From Gammaproteobacteria bacterium (GTDB lineage: Bacteria > Pseudomonadota > Gammaproteobacteria > Steroidobacterales > GCA-2729495), in NCBI GenBank assembly GCA_023383705.1, contig JAHDYM010000002.1, positions 38,969 to 84,395 of the forward strand: 45,427 bases of DNA. The letters run 5' to 3'. A program made the position numbers and the translations under genes. Position 1 is the first letter of the stretch. The number at the start of each line of letters is the position of its first letter. Shown here one piece after another: positions 17,443-24,598 of the stretch. The notes beneath the pieces are model-generated. The model worked only from the letters and a program-made list of their open reading frames with translations, was not told the DNA's origin and did no database searches.

Positions 17443-17469
17443 ATGGGGGTCCCGCACGGGAATTCAATA
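17443..17469 (-). promoter_or_regulatory. Sigma-32-type heat-shock promoter for lon
   Basis: On the minus strand the bases read ATTGAA, 14 bases, then CCCCATCT. The RpoH consensus is CTTGAA, about 13-15 bases, then CCCCATnT, so this is a close match. The implied transcription start is near 17436, about 40 bases before the lon ATG at 17395. Lon is a classical heat-shock gene, so position and logic agree. Confidence 0.65.
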
Positions 17470-17542
17470 CCGGCTGGTGCAGAGCTGGATTGCGGAGCAG
17501 CGCGGCACTTGCAGTGCGGCGCGTGGGTGGTCCGGTTTTCGC

Positions 17543-17995
17543 TCAGGCTGCGGTGATGCGGCGATTGCTGCCGCTGGCGCTGGTGCGCTCCATTTCGAGT
17601 TCCTGGATCCGCGCCTGCAGGGCCTGCACCTGGGCGGTGGCGGCGGCGAGTTCCGTGCGCAGGGAGTTCTTCTGGCGGATTTCGGCCTTGAGGGTGTTCT
17701 TGGCCTGGGCATATTGCCGCAGATAGGCGGCGACCTGCGTCTCCAGCGTCGCGACGTGGGCCAGCGCACGCTCGGTCTCAAGGCGCTGCTCCTGCAGTTT
17801 CGCCTTGATGGCCTCGTGTTCGCGGGTATATCCGCTGACCGCATCCCTGAGTTCGATCACGGCGAGTTCGCGCCGGCCTTCCTCGGCCGGGTCTGGCGCA
17901 GCCGCTGCGCGGCGTGTGAACCACGCAACCAGCGCGCCGCCGGCGAGCGCGGCGAGGCTTGCAACTGCCAGCACGACTGTCAATTCATTTGACAT
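17543..17995 (-). CDS. Membrane-anchored coiled-coil protein, unknown function
   Basis: 150 residues: one N-terminal transmembrane or uncleaved signal segment (LTVVLAVASLAALAGGALVAW) followed by FTRRAAAA, then a long heptad-rich helix from about residue 45 to 135 (EHEAIKAKLQEQRLETERA through QVQALQARIQELEMERT). The layout resembles small envelope or YhcB-like proteins, but I see no diagnostic motif and do not assign it. It is divergent from the ABC transporter at 18130 and upstream of lon on the same strand, 147 bases away with its own promoter region between, so it is probably a separate transcript. Confidence 0.75.
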   Translation of the reverse strand: MSNELTVVLAVASLAALAGGALVAWFTRRAAAAPDPAEEGRRELAVIELRDAVSGYTREHEAIKAKLQEQRLETERALAHVATLETQVAAYLRQYAQAKNTLKAEIRQKNSLRTELAAATAQVQALQARIQELEMERTSASGSNRRITAA

Positions 17996-18129
17996 AATGA
18001 ATGAGAAAAGAGGCCTGACATAACGTAGGCCTGCGCCCGTTCCGTGTCTGTGGGCCGGCTCTCATTTTGCGCTCGGGAACAGGCACCATAGGCTCCCGTT
18101 CAAACCGCTCGCTGCCCGGAAACCGCCAG

Positions 18130-19062
18130 ATGTCGCTTGTCCCACCTCCGCCGGATGCCGTTGTCGTCGCCCGTGGCCTGACCAAGCGCTTTGGTGAACG
18201 GACTGTCGTGTGCGGTATCGACCTGACCATTCCCCGGGGCGGCTGCTTCGGGCTGCTGGGGCCCAATGGTGCCGGCAAGACCACCACGTTGCGCATGATC
18301 CTCGGCCAGTCGCCGATGAGCGGCGGAACCCTGTCCGTACTCGGCCTGCCGATGCCCGCTGCGATCCGCGAGATCCATGCCCGTACCGGCGTGGTGCCCC
18401 AGAGCGACAACCAGGACCCGGACTTCACGGTGGTGGAAAACCTGCGCATGTATGCGCGTTACTTCGGGCTGCGTCCGGCGCAGGTCGCCGGCCGGATCGA
18501 TGAGTTGCTGGGTTTTCTCGAGCTCTCCGACCGGCGCGATGCGCTGATGCGGGAACTCTCCGGCGGCATGAAGCGTCGCCTGTCGATCGCGCGGGCGCTG
18601 ATCAATGACCCCGAATTCATCATGCTCGATGAACCCACCACCGGTCTCGATCCGCAGGTGCGTCACCTGATATGGACCCGGTTGCGCAAGCTCAAGACCT
18701 CGGGCAAGACCCTGCTGCTCACCACGCACTACATGGATGAGGCCGAGCGGCTGTGCGATCAGCTGGTCGTGATCGACCGCGGGCGCATCGTCACCCAGGG
18801 TTCGCCGCGCGGCCTGATCGAGCAGCACGTAGAACCGCATGTCATCGAGGTGCAGGGCGAGGCTGGCAGCGTGGTTCCGGTGCTCGGGAATATCCCGGGC
18901 GCCAGGCTGCTCACGGTTGGTGAAACCCACTACTGCTATGCATCCGAACTGGGTCCGGTGCTGGCACGCCTCGAAACCGTGCCGCAGCTTCGTTACACGC
19001 ACCGGACGGCAAACCTCGAGGATGTCTTTCTCAAACTGACCGGTCACGAACTGCGGGAGTAA
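18130..19062 (+). CDS. ABC transporter ATP-binding protein, NodI/DrrA type
   Basis: 310-residue ATPase of a type-2 (ABC-2) exporter. It has Walker A LGPNGAGKTTTLRMI, the Q-loop VVPQSDNQDPDFTVVENL, signature ELSGGMKRRLSIARAL, Walker B FIMLDEPTTGLDP, and the H-loop TTHYMDEAE, then a C-terminal extension typical of the NodI/DrrA group. ATG at 18130 starts eight residues before the ATPase fold; the longer frame upstream overlaps the promoter region. It is followed after 25 bases by the permease, so the two form a two-gene exporter. In rhizobia NodIJ exports lipo-chitin oligosaccharides; homologues elsewhere have other, mostly unknown, cargo. Confidence 0.92.
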   Translation: MSLVPPPPDAVVVARGLTKRFGERTVVCGIDLTIPRGGCFGLLGPNGAGKTTTLRMILGQSPMSGGTLSVLGLPMPAAIREIHARTGVVPQSDNQDPDFTVVENLRMYARYFGLRPAQVAGRIDELLGFLELSDRRDALMRELSGGMKRRLSIARALINDPEFIMLDEPTTGLDPQVRHLIWTRLRKLKTSGKTLLLTTHYMDEAERLCDQLVVIDRGRIVTQGSPRGLIEQHVEPHVIEVQGEAGSVVPVLGNIPGARLLTVGETHYCYASELGPVLARLETVPQLRYTHRTANLEDVFLKLTGHELRE

Positions 19063-19087
19063 CCCGCAATGCACGGAGTACATCGCG

Positions 19088-19873
19088 ATGGCAAACATGG
19101 GACTGGTGCTGCCGAGGCCGCAGGTCTCGGCCCTAAAGATCTGGCAGCGCAACCTGCTGGTCTGGCGCAAGCTGCTTGGCCCGAGCATGGCCTTTTCCTT
19201 CGGCGAACCGGTCATCTACCTGCTGGGCCTCGGCTATGGCCTCGGCCAGTTCATCGGTGAAGTGGGCGGCATCCCGTACTTCACCTTCCTGGCAGCCGGA
19301 CTGCTGGCTGCCTCGGCGATGAATGTGGCCTCCTTCGAAGGCATGTTCTCGGTGTTCACCCGCATGACCCACCAGCAGACCTACGATGCGATTCTTGCCA
19401 CGCCGCTGACGGTCGATGACATCGTCGCCGGCGAGATGTTGTGGTGCGCGACCAAGTCGCTGCTCAACACGCTGCCGATCTTGGTGGTGGCATTCCTGCT
19501 GGGTGCGATCCGGGACTGGTCGGCGCTGGGCGCCATTCCGGTGTTTTTCCTGGTCGGGCTGTGTTTCGCGGGACCGGCGCTGGTGATGGCCGCACTGGCC
19601 GCCAGCTATGACTTCTTCAACTACTACACGACCTTGCTGGTGACGCCGATGTTCATCTTCAGCGGCGTCTTCTATCCGGTGGCGACCCTGCCCGCGGTGG
19701 CGCAGGTCGTGGTCAACATCCTGCCGCTCTCGCATGCGATCGCATTGATACGGCCGCTGGTCGCCGGGCAGCCGCTGGTTGACCCGGTGCTGCACATCAC
19801 CGTGCTGGTTGTCTATGCCAGCCTCGGCTATGCGGCTGCGAGCGTCTTCATCCGTCGCCGGCTGATCCGCTGA
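19088..19873 (+). CDS. ABC-2 type transporter permease, NodJ family
   Basis: 261-residue permease with six predicted helices, partner of the ATPase at 18130-19062. Family marks: WRKLLGPSMAFSFGEPVIYLLGLGYGLG, FLAAGLLAASAMNVASFEGMFSVFTRM, TYDAILATPLTVDDIVAGE and PMFIFSGVFYPVATLPAV. These are characteristic of NodJ and related LPS/drug-type ABC-2 permeases. The last 26 bases overlap the convergent amino acid permease gene, so the two transcripts are antisense at their ends. Cargo unknown. Confidence 0.92.
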   Translation: MANMGLVLPRPQVSALKIWQRNLLVWRKLLGPSMAFSFGEPVIYLLGLGYGLGQFIGEVGGIPYFTFLAAGLLAASAMNVASFEGMFSVFTRMTHQQTYDAILATPLTVDDIVAGEMLWCATKSLLNTLPILVVAFLLGAIRDWSALGAIPVFFLVGLCFAGPALVMAALAASYDFFNYYTTLLVTPMFIFSGVFYPVATLPAVAQVVVNILPLSHAIALIRPLVAGQPLVDPVLHITVLVVYASLGYAAASVFIRRRLIR

Positions 19874-21323
19874 CGGCTGCAGTCCCGGCTGGCCTGCGGT
19901 TGAGGTGGCTGCGGCGCATGCTGTAGACGAAATACACGATCACGCCGATCACGGACCAGATGATGAAACGTATCCACGTCACCAGCGGCAGGAAGGCCAT
20001 CAGGCCGAGGCAGGCGAGTGCGGCGAGTATCGGCAGCCATGGCATGAACGGTGTGCGGAAGGGGCGGTGTTCATCCGGTCGCGTATAACGCAGCACGACC
20101 ACGCCGACGCACACGATCAGGAATGCAAACAGGGTGCCGATGTTGGTCATGTCGGCCGCTTCGCCCAGCTGCACGACGCCGGCCAGCAAGGCCACCAGAA
20201 TGCCGGTGATCCAGGTGGCCTTGTGTGGCGTGCGGAACTGCGGATGTACGCTGGCCAGCCAGTTGCCGAGCAGTCCGTCGCGCGACATGGCGAAGAAAAT
20301 CCGCACCTGGCCCATCAGCAGCACCACGAGCACGCTGGTGATACCCGCCACTGCACCGACTGAAACGATGGCTGCCCCCCACTTGAAGCCCAGCTGGCCG
20401 AGGGCATCGGCGATCGGTGCGTTCACGTCGATGTTCTGCACGGGAATCATGCCGGTGAGGATTGCCGCCACGGCCAGGTAGAGCAGGGTGCAGATGCCGA
20501 GCGAGGCGATGATGCCGATCGGAATGTCACGCTGCGGATTGCGCGCTTCTTCGGCTGTGGTCGAAACCGCATCGAAGCCGATGTAGGCGAAGAACACGAT
20601 GGCGGCGGCGGCACCGACACCCGCAAAGCCGTTGGGCATGTACGGTGACCAGTTGGCCGTATCCACCTGGTCCACGCCGACCGCGATGAAGAATCCGATC
20701 ACTGCCAGCTTGACCACGACGATGATGGTGGTGATGCGCGCACTTTCCTTGATGCCGACCACCAGCATCCATGTGCACAGCAGGACGATGATCATCGCCG
20801 GCAGGTTGATGAGCCCGCCCTCCGGGCCGCCTGGCGCGTGTGTCGCCCAGTGGGGCAGGTGAATGCCGGCAAGCTGCAGCAGCTTGTTGAAATAGCCCGA
20901 CCAGCCGATCGCCACCGCGACACTGGAAACACCATATTCGAGGATCAGGTTCCAGCCGGTTATCCAGGCCATGAATTCGCCGAGCGTGGCATAGGAATAG
21001 GTGTAGGCGCTGCCGGATACCGGGATCATGGCCGCGAACTCGGCGTAGCACAGCGCAGCCAGCACGCACGTCAGGCCGGACAGCAGGAAGGAGAGGGTGA
21101 TCCCCGGGCCCGCGCCCGGCCTCACCGCATCGCCGACGATGGCGGTGCCGATCAGCACGAATATGCCGGTACCGATGATTGCGCCGACCCCGAGCGCAAT
21201 GAGGTCCGTGACAGTCAGCGTGCGACTGAGGCGGTGATCCGGATGGTCGGCGTCCGCGAGGATCTGCTTGAGCGGCTTGGTGCGGAGCATCCGTGCACGG
21301 ATGCCTGGTTGCTGTGCTGACAT
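19848..21323 (-). CDS. APC-family amino acid permease (cationic amino acid transporter-like)
   Basis: 491-residue, about 12-14-helix inner-membrane permease. It has the APC helix-1 motif ALGVGAIIGTGIFVLIG, CYAEFAAMIPVSGSAYTYSY, EYGVSSVAVAIGWSGYFN, and FFAYIGFDAVSTTAEEARNP, the pattern of the CAT subgroup that transports basic or branched amino acids. Substrate is not certain. The ATG at 21323 shares one base with the stop of the VOC gene (TGATG), so translation is probably coupled. The 3' end overlaps the NodJ-like gene by 26 bases on the opposite strand. Confidence 0.92.
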   Translation of the reverse strand: MSAQQPGIRARMLRTKPLKQILADADHPDHRLSRTLTVTDLIALGVGAIIGTGIFVLIGTAIVGDAVRPGAGPGITLSFLLSGLTCVLAALCYAEFAAMIPVSGSAYTYSYATLGEFMAWITGWNLILEYGVSSVAVAIGWSGYFNKLLQLAGIHLPHWATHAPGGPEGGLINLPAMIIVLLCTWMLVVGIKESARITTIIVVVKLAVIGFFIAVGVDQVDTANWSPYMPNGFAGVGAAAAIVFFAYIGFDAVSTTAEEARNPQRDIPIGIIASLGICTLLYLAVAAILTGMIPVQNIDVNAPIADALGQLGFKWGAAIVSVGAVAGITSVLVVLLMGQVRIFFAMSRDGLLGNWLASVHPQFRTPHKATWITGILVALLAGVVQLGEAADMTNIGTLFAFLIVCVGVVVLRYTRPDEHRPFRTPFMPWLPILAALACLGLMAFLPLVTWIRFIIWSVIGVIVYFVYSMRRSHLNRRPAGTAAVSGSAGDG

Positions 21324-22273
21324 CAGTTCCTGCCCTGTACTTCGACTCTGAATCCGGCTGGCGAAAAAAACGACAGGACGGGTCCGCTGCCGTACAGGGC
21401 TCCCACGGTGCCATGCTCCGCAAAAGGAAGTTTTGCGTCCCGCAGGCGGGCCCGGATCGGCTCGATGTCCGCCACCTGCCAGTTGGCGTGGAGTATACCG
21501 GTGGCCGGTGGCCGTGCCTGCGGATACCGGTTTTCACCATGGACCTGCTGGTATTCGATGATCTCGATGCGTCCCAGGGCTTCGGCCGGGTCGCCGAAGA
21601 CGCGCAGCCGGAGCGCGGCGCCCGCCGGCAGGCCGACGGTCCGTTCGATGACCGGCCCGTTCAATTCCAGTTCGAGCGTGGTGCGCATGCCGAGTACATC
21701 GCGCCAGAACAGCGTCTCGACGCCGATGTCGGGAACAATGGTGACCAGTGGCCCGACGCCTGCATATCCCCTTGGCGACATCGCGGTCTCGTAGCCCGGG
21801 CCGATCGCCTCTATCAGTACGAGGTTGATCCCGTCATGTGCCGGCATCTGGACTTCGCGGAAACGGTGCTGGCCGGCCGCCATCTCGGCCCAGCGGGTAC
21901 GGAACCAGTGGCCGGCGGCCTCAAGTTCCGCATACCGTGCCGGCATGTCGGTCGTGTAGAGATCGAGGTTCTTCGGCAACAGGTCGAAGGGCCGGGCTCC
22001 CAGCCGCACAGCTGGCAGCGGGTCCGTGAATTCGACCAGGTGCATCGCCCCGACCACTGCCCGGCGGGCGGAGCTGGTCGGAGTGGCCACGATCGCCTGG
22101 CGACTGATCCGCTCCGGTTCGATCCCCCACAGCGCAGCCAGCCCGGCATCGGGGCCCTCGCGCCTGTCACGGACCCCGAGGCCGAAGTTGTCCGCCCAGA
22201 AGCCCAGGGCCTGATCGAGACTGGCTACCCCGACTGTCACGTGGGAGAAGGCCCCCAGACCGGATCTGGACAT
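21323..22273 (-). CDS. VOC-superfamily (glyoxalase/bleomycin/dioxygenase) two-domain protein
   Basis: 316 residues with two vicinal-oxygen-chelate halves. The first begins at HVTVGVASLDQALGFWADNF, the second near residue 170 at PLVTIVPDIGVETLFWRDVLGM, and a late strand has GILHANWQVADIEPIRARL. Candidate metal ligands include the first-strand His and a C-terminal Glu in GFRVEVQGR. It could be an extradiol-type dioxygenase, an isomerase or a glyoxalase; the sequence does not decide. ATG at 22273 follows GAGGTGA, a strong ribosome-binding site. Overlap with the amino acid permease start suggests a joint metabolic purpose, such as uptake and conversion of an amino-acid-derived compound. That is inference. 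Confidence 0.85.
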   Translation of the reverse strand: MSRSGLGAFSHVTVGVASLDQALGFWADNFGLGVRDRREGPDAGLAALWGIEPERISRQAIVATPTSSARRAVVGAMHLVEFTDPLPAVRLGARPFDLLPKNLDLYTTDMPARYAELEAAGHWFRTRWAEMAAGQHRFREVQMPAHDGINLVLIEAIGPGYETAMSPRGYAGVGPLVTIVPDIGVETLFWRDVLGMRTTLELELNGPVIERTVGLPAGAALRLRVFGDPAEALGRIEIIEYQQVHGENRYPQARPPATGILHANWQVADIEPIRARLRDAKLPFAEHGTVGALYGSGPVLSFFSPAGFRVEVQGRN

Positions 22274-22576
22274 GAGTCACCTCACGGGGTGGTACCAGGA
22301 ATGACGGAATTCTATGCGCCCGATTCTGTAATCCGGAATCCGTTTGTTTTGCGCTGCTTACGAAATTGCCCCATCGCAACGCCGGGAATGCCGTGCTACA
22401 GTGAATCCATCCGCATCCGAGTCGGCAGCCGCGCATCCTTCTGTGATCCTTCCGTGAACCGCTTTTCCGCAGTTGCCCCCTTCAAATTCCAGTTCATGGA
22501 CGCGAGCTGCGCTTGCGCCCTCTTGTCGTCGTACTCGTGCCGTCCATCAACCTTGGGGAATTAACAGGTATCCGTC
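22274..22576. other. Divergent intergenic region and long leader of the RRM gene
   Basis: 303 bases without a gene. The minus-strand end holds the VOC ribosome-binding site (22277-22283). For the plus-strand RRM gene the best promoter I see is weak, TCGCAA (22374-22379), 17 bases, TACAGT (22397-22402). It would give a leader of about 170 bases, as often found for cold-regulated RNA-binding proteins. No riboswitch or RNA gene was recognised. Confidence 0.4.
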
Positions 22577-23038
22577 ATGACCAGGATTTACGTAGGTAAT
22601 CTGCCTTACACCGCCGATGAAGCGTCGGTTCGTGAGCTGTTCTCGCAACACGGGACGGTAGACGCCGTGCGCCTGATCAACGATCGCGAGACTGGCCGTT
22701 TCCGCGGCTTCTGCTTTGTGGAGATGCCGGAATCGGACGCGCAGAACGCAATTGCCCGTCTTAATGGTCACGACATGGGTGGCCGCCAGTTGCGTGTCAA
22801 TGAAGCCCGTGAGCGTGAAGGCGGTGGCGGCGGCGGCGGTGGTGGCGGCGGTGGTCGTCGCGGTGGTTACGGCGGTGGCGGTGGCGGCGGTGGTGGCTAC
22901 GGCGGTGGTGGCGGCTACGGTGGTGGCGGCCGCGATGGCGGTGGCGGCTACGGCGGCGGTGGTCGCGATGGCGGTGGCGGTTATGGCGGCGGTGGCCGCG
23001 ATGGCGGCGGTCGGGGACCGCGCGGACCCCGCTACTGA
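22577..23038 (+). CDS. Glycine-rich RRM RNA-binding protein
   Basis: 153 residues: one RNA-recognition motif (1-80) plus a Gly/Arg/Tyr tail. RNP2 is IYVGNL (4-9) and RNP1 is GRFRGFCFVEM (about 40-50), with the aromatic residues needed for RNA stacking. The tail from about residue 85 is almost pure glycine with Tyr and Arg-Asp, including three 11-residue repeats of type GGGGYGGGGRD, ending GRGPRGPRY. Such proteins act as RNA chaperones and are often cold-induced; the low-complexity RGG-like tail may drive RNA clustering. ATG at 22577 lies downstream of a plausible long leader. A strong terminator follows at 23102. Confidence 0.93.
   Translation: MTRIYVGNLPYTADEASVRELFSQHGTVDAVRLINDRETGRFRGFCFVEMPESDAQNAIARLNGHDMGGRQLRVNEAREREGGGGGGGGGGGGRRGGYGGGGGGGGGYGGGGGYGGGGRDGGGGYGGGGRDGGGGYGGGGRDGGGRGPRGPRY
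22921..23010 (+). repeat. 33-bp tandem repeats in the glycine-rich tail
   Basis: The coding DNA for the GGGGYGGGGRD units repeats with a 33-base period, about three copies, with mostly synonymous GGC/GGT differences. It keeps the frame and can expand or shrink by recombination or slippage without truncating the protein. Confidence 0.7.
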
Positions 23039-23101
23039 GGACTCAGGTCGGGGACCGGAACTTCCGGTACTCGCCCGCAACTGGTCAGGATGGATGTTGC
23101 A

Positions 23102-23138
23102 AATGCCCGCCGATTCACATCGGCGGGCATTCTCTTTT
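23102..23138 (+). terminator. Rho-independent terminator of the RRM gene
   Basis: Perfect 13-base arms AATGCCCGCCGAT (23102-23114) and ATCGGCGGGCATT (23119-23131), four-base loop TCAC, then CTCTTTT. It ends the RRM transcript. On the opposite strand it lies just past the tRNA 3' end with only three Ts, so it may also weakly stop the tRNA transcript. Confidence 0.9.
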
Positions 23139-23144
23139 CTGAGC

Positions 23145-23221
23145 TGGTGGGCCCGCCAGGACTTGAACCTGGGACCAACGGATTATGAGTCCGCCGCTCT
23201 AACCAACTGAGCTACAGGCCC
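23145..23221 (-). tRNA. tRNA with CAU anticodon, probably tRNA-Ile2 (lysidine)
   Basis: 77-base cloverleaf on the minus strand: acceptor GGGCCTG paired with CGGGCCC (one U-G pair), D-arm TAGCTCAGTTGGTTAGAGC, anticodon loop CTCATAA with anticodon CAT, T-arm GGTTCAAGTCC, discriminator A and encoded CCA. CAU may be elongator Met or the Ile2 isoacceptor whose C34 is modified to lysidine by TilS. Acceptor pairs 4 and 5 are C-G, as in E. coli Ile2 and unlike elongator Met (U and A at 4 and 5), so I favour Ile2. An extended -10 element lies just upstream. Confidence 0.95.
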
Positions 23222-23232
23222 GACCGGCGCCA

Positions 23233-23241
23233 ATTCTAGCA
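23233..23241 (-). promoter_or_regulatory. Extended -10 element upstream of the tRNA
   Basis: On the minus strand the sequence is TGCTAGAAT (TG-N-TAGAAT), ending about 11 bases before the tRNA 5' base at 23221. No good -35 hexamer is visible at 17 bases, which fits an extended -10 promoter. Position is right for a short tRNA leader. Confidence 0.4.
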
Positions 23242-23317
23242 GTCGCCGTGCGGATTGGCCCCGGACTCGGTCGGGCCGCTACACTTGCGGCGCAATTGTT
23301 CACCACGGGGAAAGCGC

Positions 23318-23902
23318 ATGGCCCGCCGTACAGCAGATTTGCCGCCACTCACTGGTCTACCGCATGTGGTGCGCGAGCTGCGTTACCAGGAAGTGATGCG
23401 GCAGGGGGTTGGACTGGCCCTGATGCCGGTTTTCGCCTTCTTTTCAACGCCCTTTCCCGCCGCGTTCTGGGCTGGAGCGTTTTTTGTGGCCGCTGGCTCC
23501 CTGTTGCGTGTGTATGCCTCGGGATTCATCGTCAAGAACAGGCAACTGGCGACCGAAGGCCCCTATTCGCTGGTTCGGCATCCGCTGTATACCGGCAATC
23601 TGCTGATCCTGATCGGTTTCACGGCCGCCTGTGCCCGCTGGTGGGCGCCGCTGGTGGCGGTGGCTTTCTGGTGGTTCTACTACCCGGTTGCGATCCAGTA
23701 CGAAGATCGCAAGCTGCAGCGTATTTTCGGTACGGAGTGGGAGCGCTGGAGTACCACGGTGCCGGCCGTGATTCCCCGCAGGCTGCTGCCGCGCGGGCCG
23801 GCCAGCTGGTCGCTGATGACCTCGCTGCGCCAGAACCTGGAGCCGGTGGTGCTGTTGTTTACCCTCATCTGCTTTGCCTGGATCGGCATGCGGACGGGAT
23901 GA
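23318..23902 (+). CDS. ICMT/PEMT-like membrane methyltransferase family protein
   Basis: 194-residue integral membrane protein of the isoprenylcysteine carboxyl methyltransferase / phospholipid methyltransferase superfamily. Four to five helices are visible. The SAM-binding signature is near the middle: RQLATEGPYSLVRHPLYTGNLL (His/Pro/Tyr/Asn in VRHPLYTGN), followed by a hydrophobic hairpin and YYPVAIQYEDRKLQRIFGTEWERW, where the conserved E-x-x-L..F.G..W element sits. The methyl acceptor is unknown. ATG at 23318 gives a normal N-terminus. It is the first gene of a tight three-gene unit (22 bases to the kinase). Confidence 0.85.
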   Translation: MARRTADLPPLTGLPHVVRELRYQEVMRQGVGLALMPVFAFFSTPFPAAFWAGAFFVAAGSLLRVYASGFIVKNRQLATEGPYSLVRHPLYTGNLLILIGFTAACARWWAPLVAVAFWWFYYPVAIQYEDRKLQRIFGTEWERWSTTVPAVIPRRLLPRGPASWSLMTSLRQNLEPVVLLFTLICFAWIGMRTG

Positions 23903-23924
23903 GCCGGCCGGGTCTTGCAGTCTG

Positions 23925-24581
23925 ATGGCACAGGCAGAACGATTCCTGAGCCGTGGCTACCAGGGCGTTGTCCGCCTGCGTGATACCGATGCGGGTCCGG
24001 TCGTCGTCAAGCAGGCGATGGGACGGGGGCTTGCACTCTGGCTGCGCCGGGCGATGCTGCGACGCGAGTTTGCGGTCTATCAGCGCCTGGACGGCGTTCC
24101 CGGCGTGCCACGCTGTCTCGGCATGGAGGCGGATGGCAGCCTTCTGCTCGAATATGTCGAGGGTGAGCCGTTTCGTGAAACAGCGGCAGCCCTGCATGAT
24201 CGCGAGCGGTTTTTCAGCGAGTTGCTGCGCTCCATCCTCGCCGTGCATGCAGCAGGTGTGGCGCACGCCGATCTCAAGCGCCGCGGTAACATCCTGATCA
24301 GTCCGGATGGCAGTCCCGTGCTGCTGGATTTTGGCTCTGCAGTGCTGCGGAGTGCAGGCGGTGGCTGGCTGAATGGCCTGCTGTTCCGCCAGGTCCGCCG
24401 CATGGACCTCAATGCCTGGGTGAAGCTGAAGTACCGGCGTCGCTACGAACTCATTGCCGCGGAAGATCGTGCCTACTACCACCCGACCGGAATCGAGGCC
24501 CTGGCGCGGTCACTTCGCCGCCTGTGGCGCAAGCTGAGTGGCCGGCAGTTGCGCAAGGCGCGGCGCCGGCGCCGCACATAA
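23925..24581 (+). CDS. Small Kdo/RIO-like kinase family protein
   Basis: 218-residue kinase-fold protein. Visible elements: ATP-binding lysine in PVVVKQA, catalytic loop HADLKRRGNIL (H114, D116, N122) and metal-binding LDFGSA (D135). The asparagine is six residues after the catalytic Asp instead of five as in HRDLKPEN, an insertion also seen, as I recall, in some lipopolysaccharide/RIO-type kinases. It could phosphorylate a lipid-linked sugar (Kdo or heptose) or a protein. The C-terminus is very basic (RLWRKLSGRQLRKARRRRR), suiting membrane or nucleic acid contact. Followed after 17 bases by the FMN protein. Confidence 0.8.
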   Translation: MAQAERFLSRGYQGVVRLRDTDAGPVVVKQAMGRGLALWLRRAMLRREFAVYQRLDGVPGVPRCLGMEADGSLLLEYVEGEPFRETAAALHDRERFFSELLRSILAVHAAGVAHADLKRRGNILISPDGSPVLLDFGSAVLRSAGGGWLNGLLFRQVRRMDLNAWVKLKYRRRYELIAAEDRAYYHPTGIEALARSLRRLWRKLSGRQLRKARRRRRT

Positions 24582-24598
24582 CGCTGAAGGGGGTGCCT

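Noticed and set aside
16388-17992. 534-codon open frame antisense to lon and its upstream gene
   Set aside because: Runs across two genes and a promoter region with no domain signal; a composition artefact.
22820-23020. Repeat cluster as CRISPR or mobile element
   Set aside because: The repeats are coding, keep the frame and encode the glycine-rich tail of the RRM protein.
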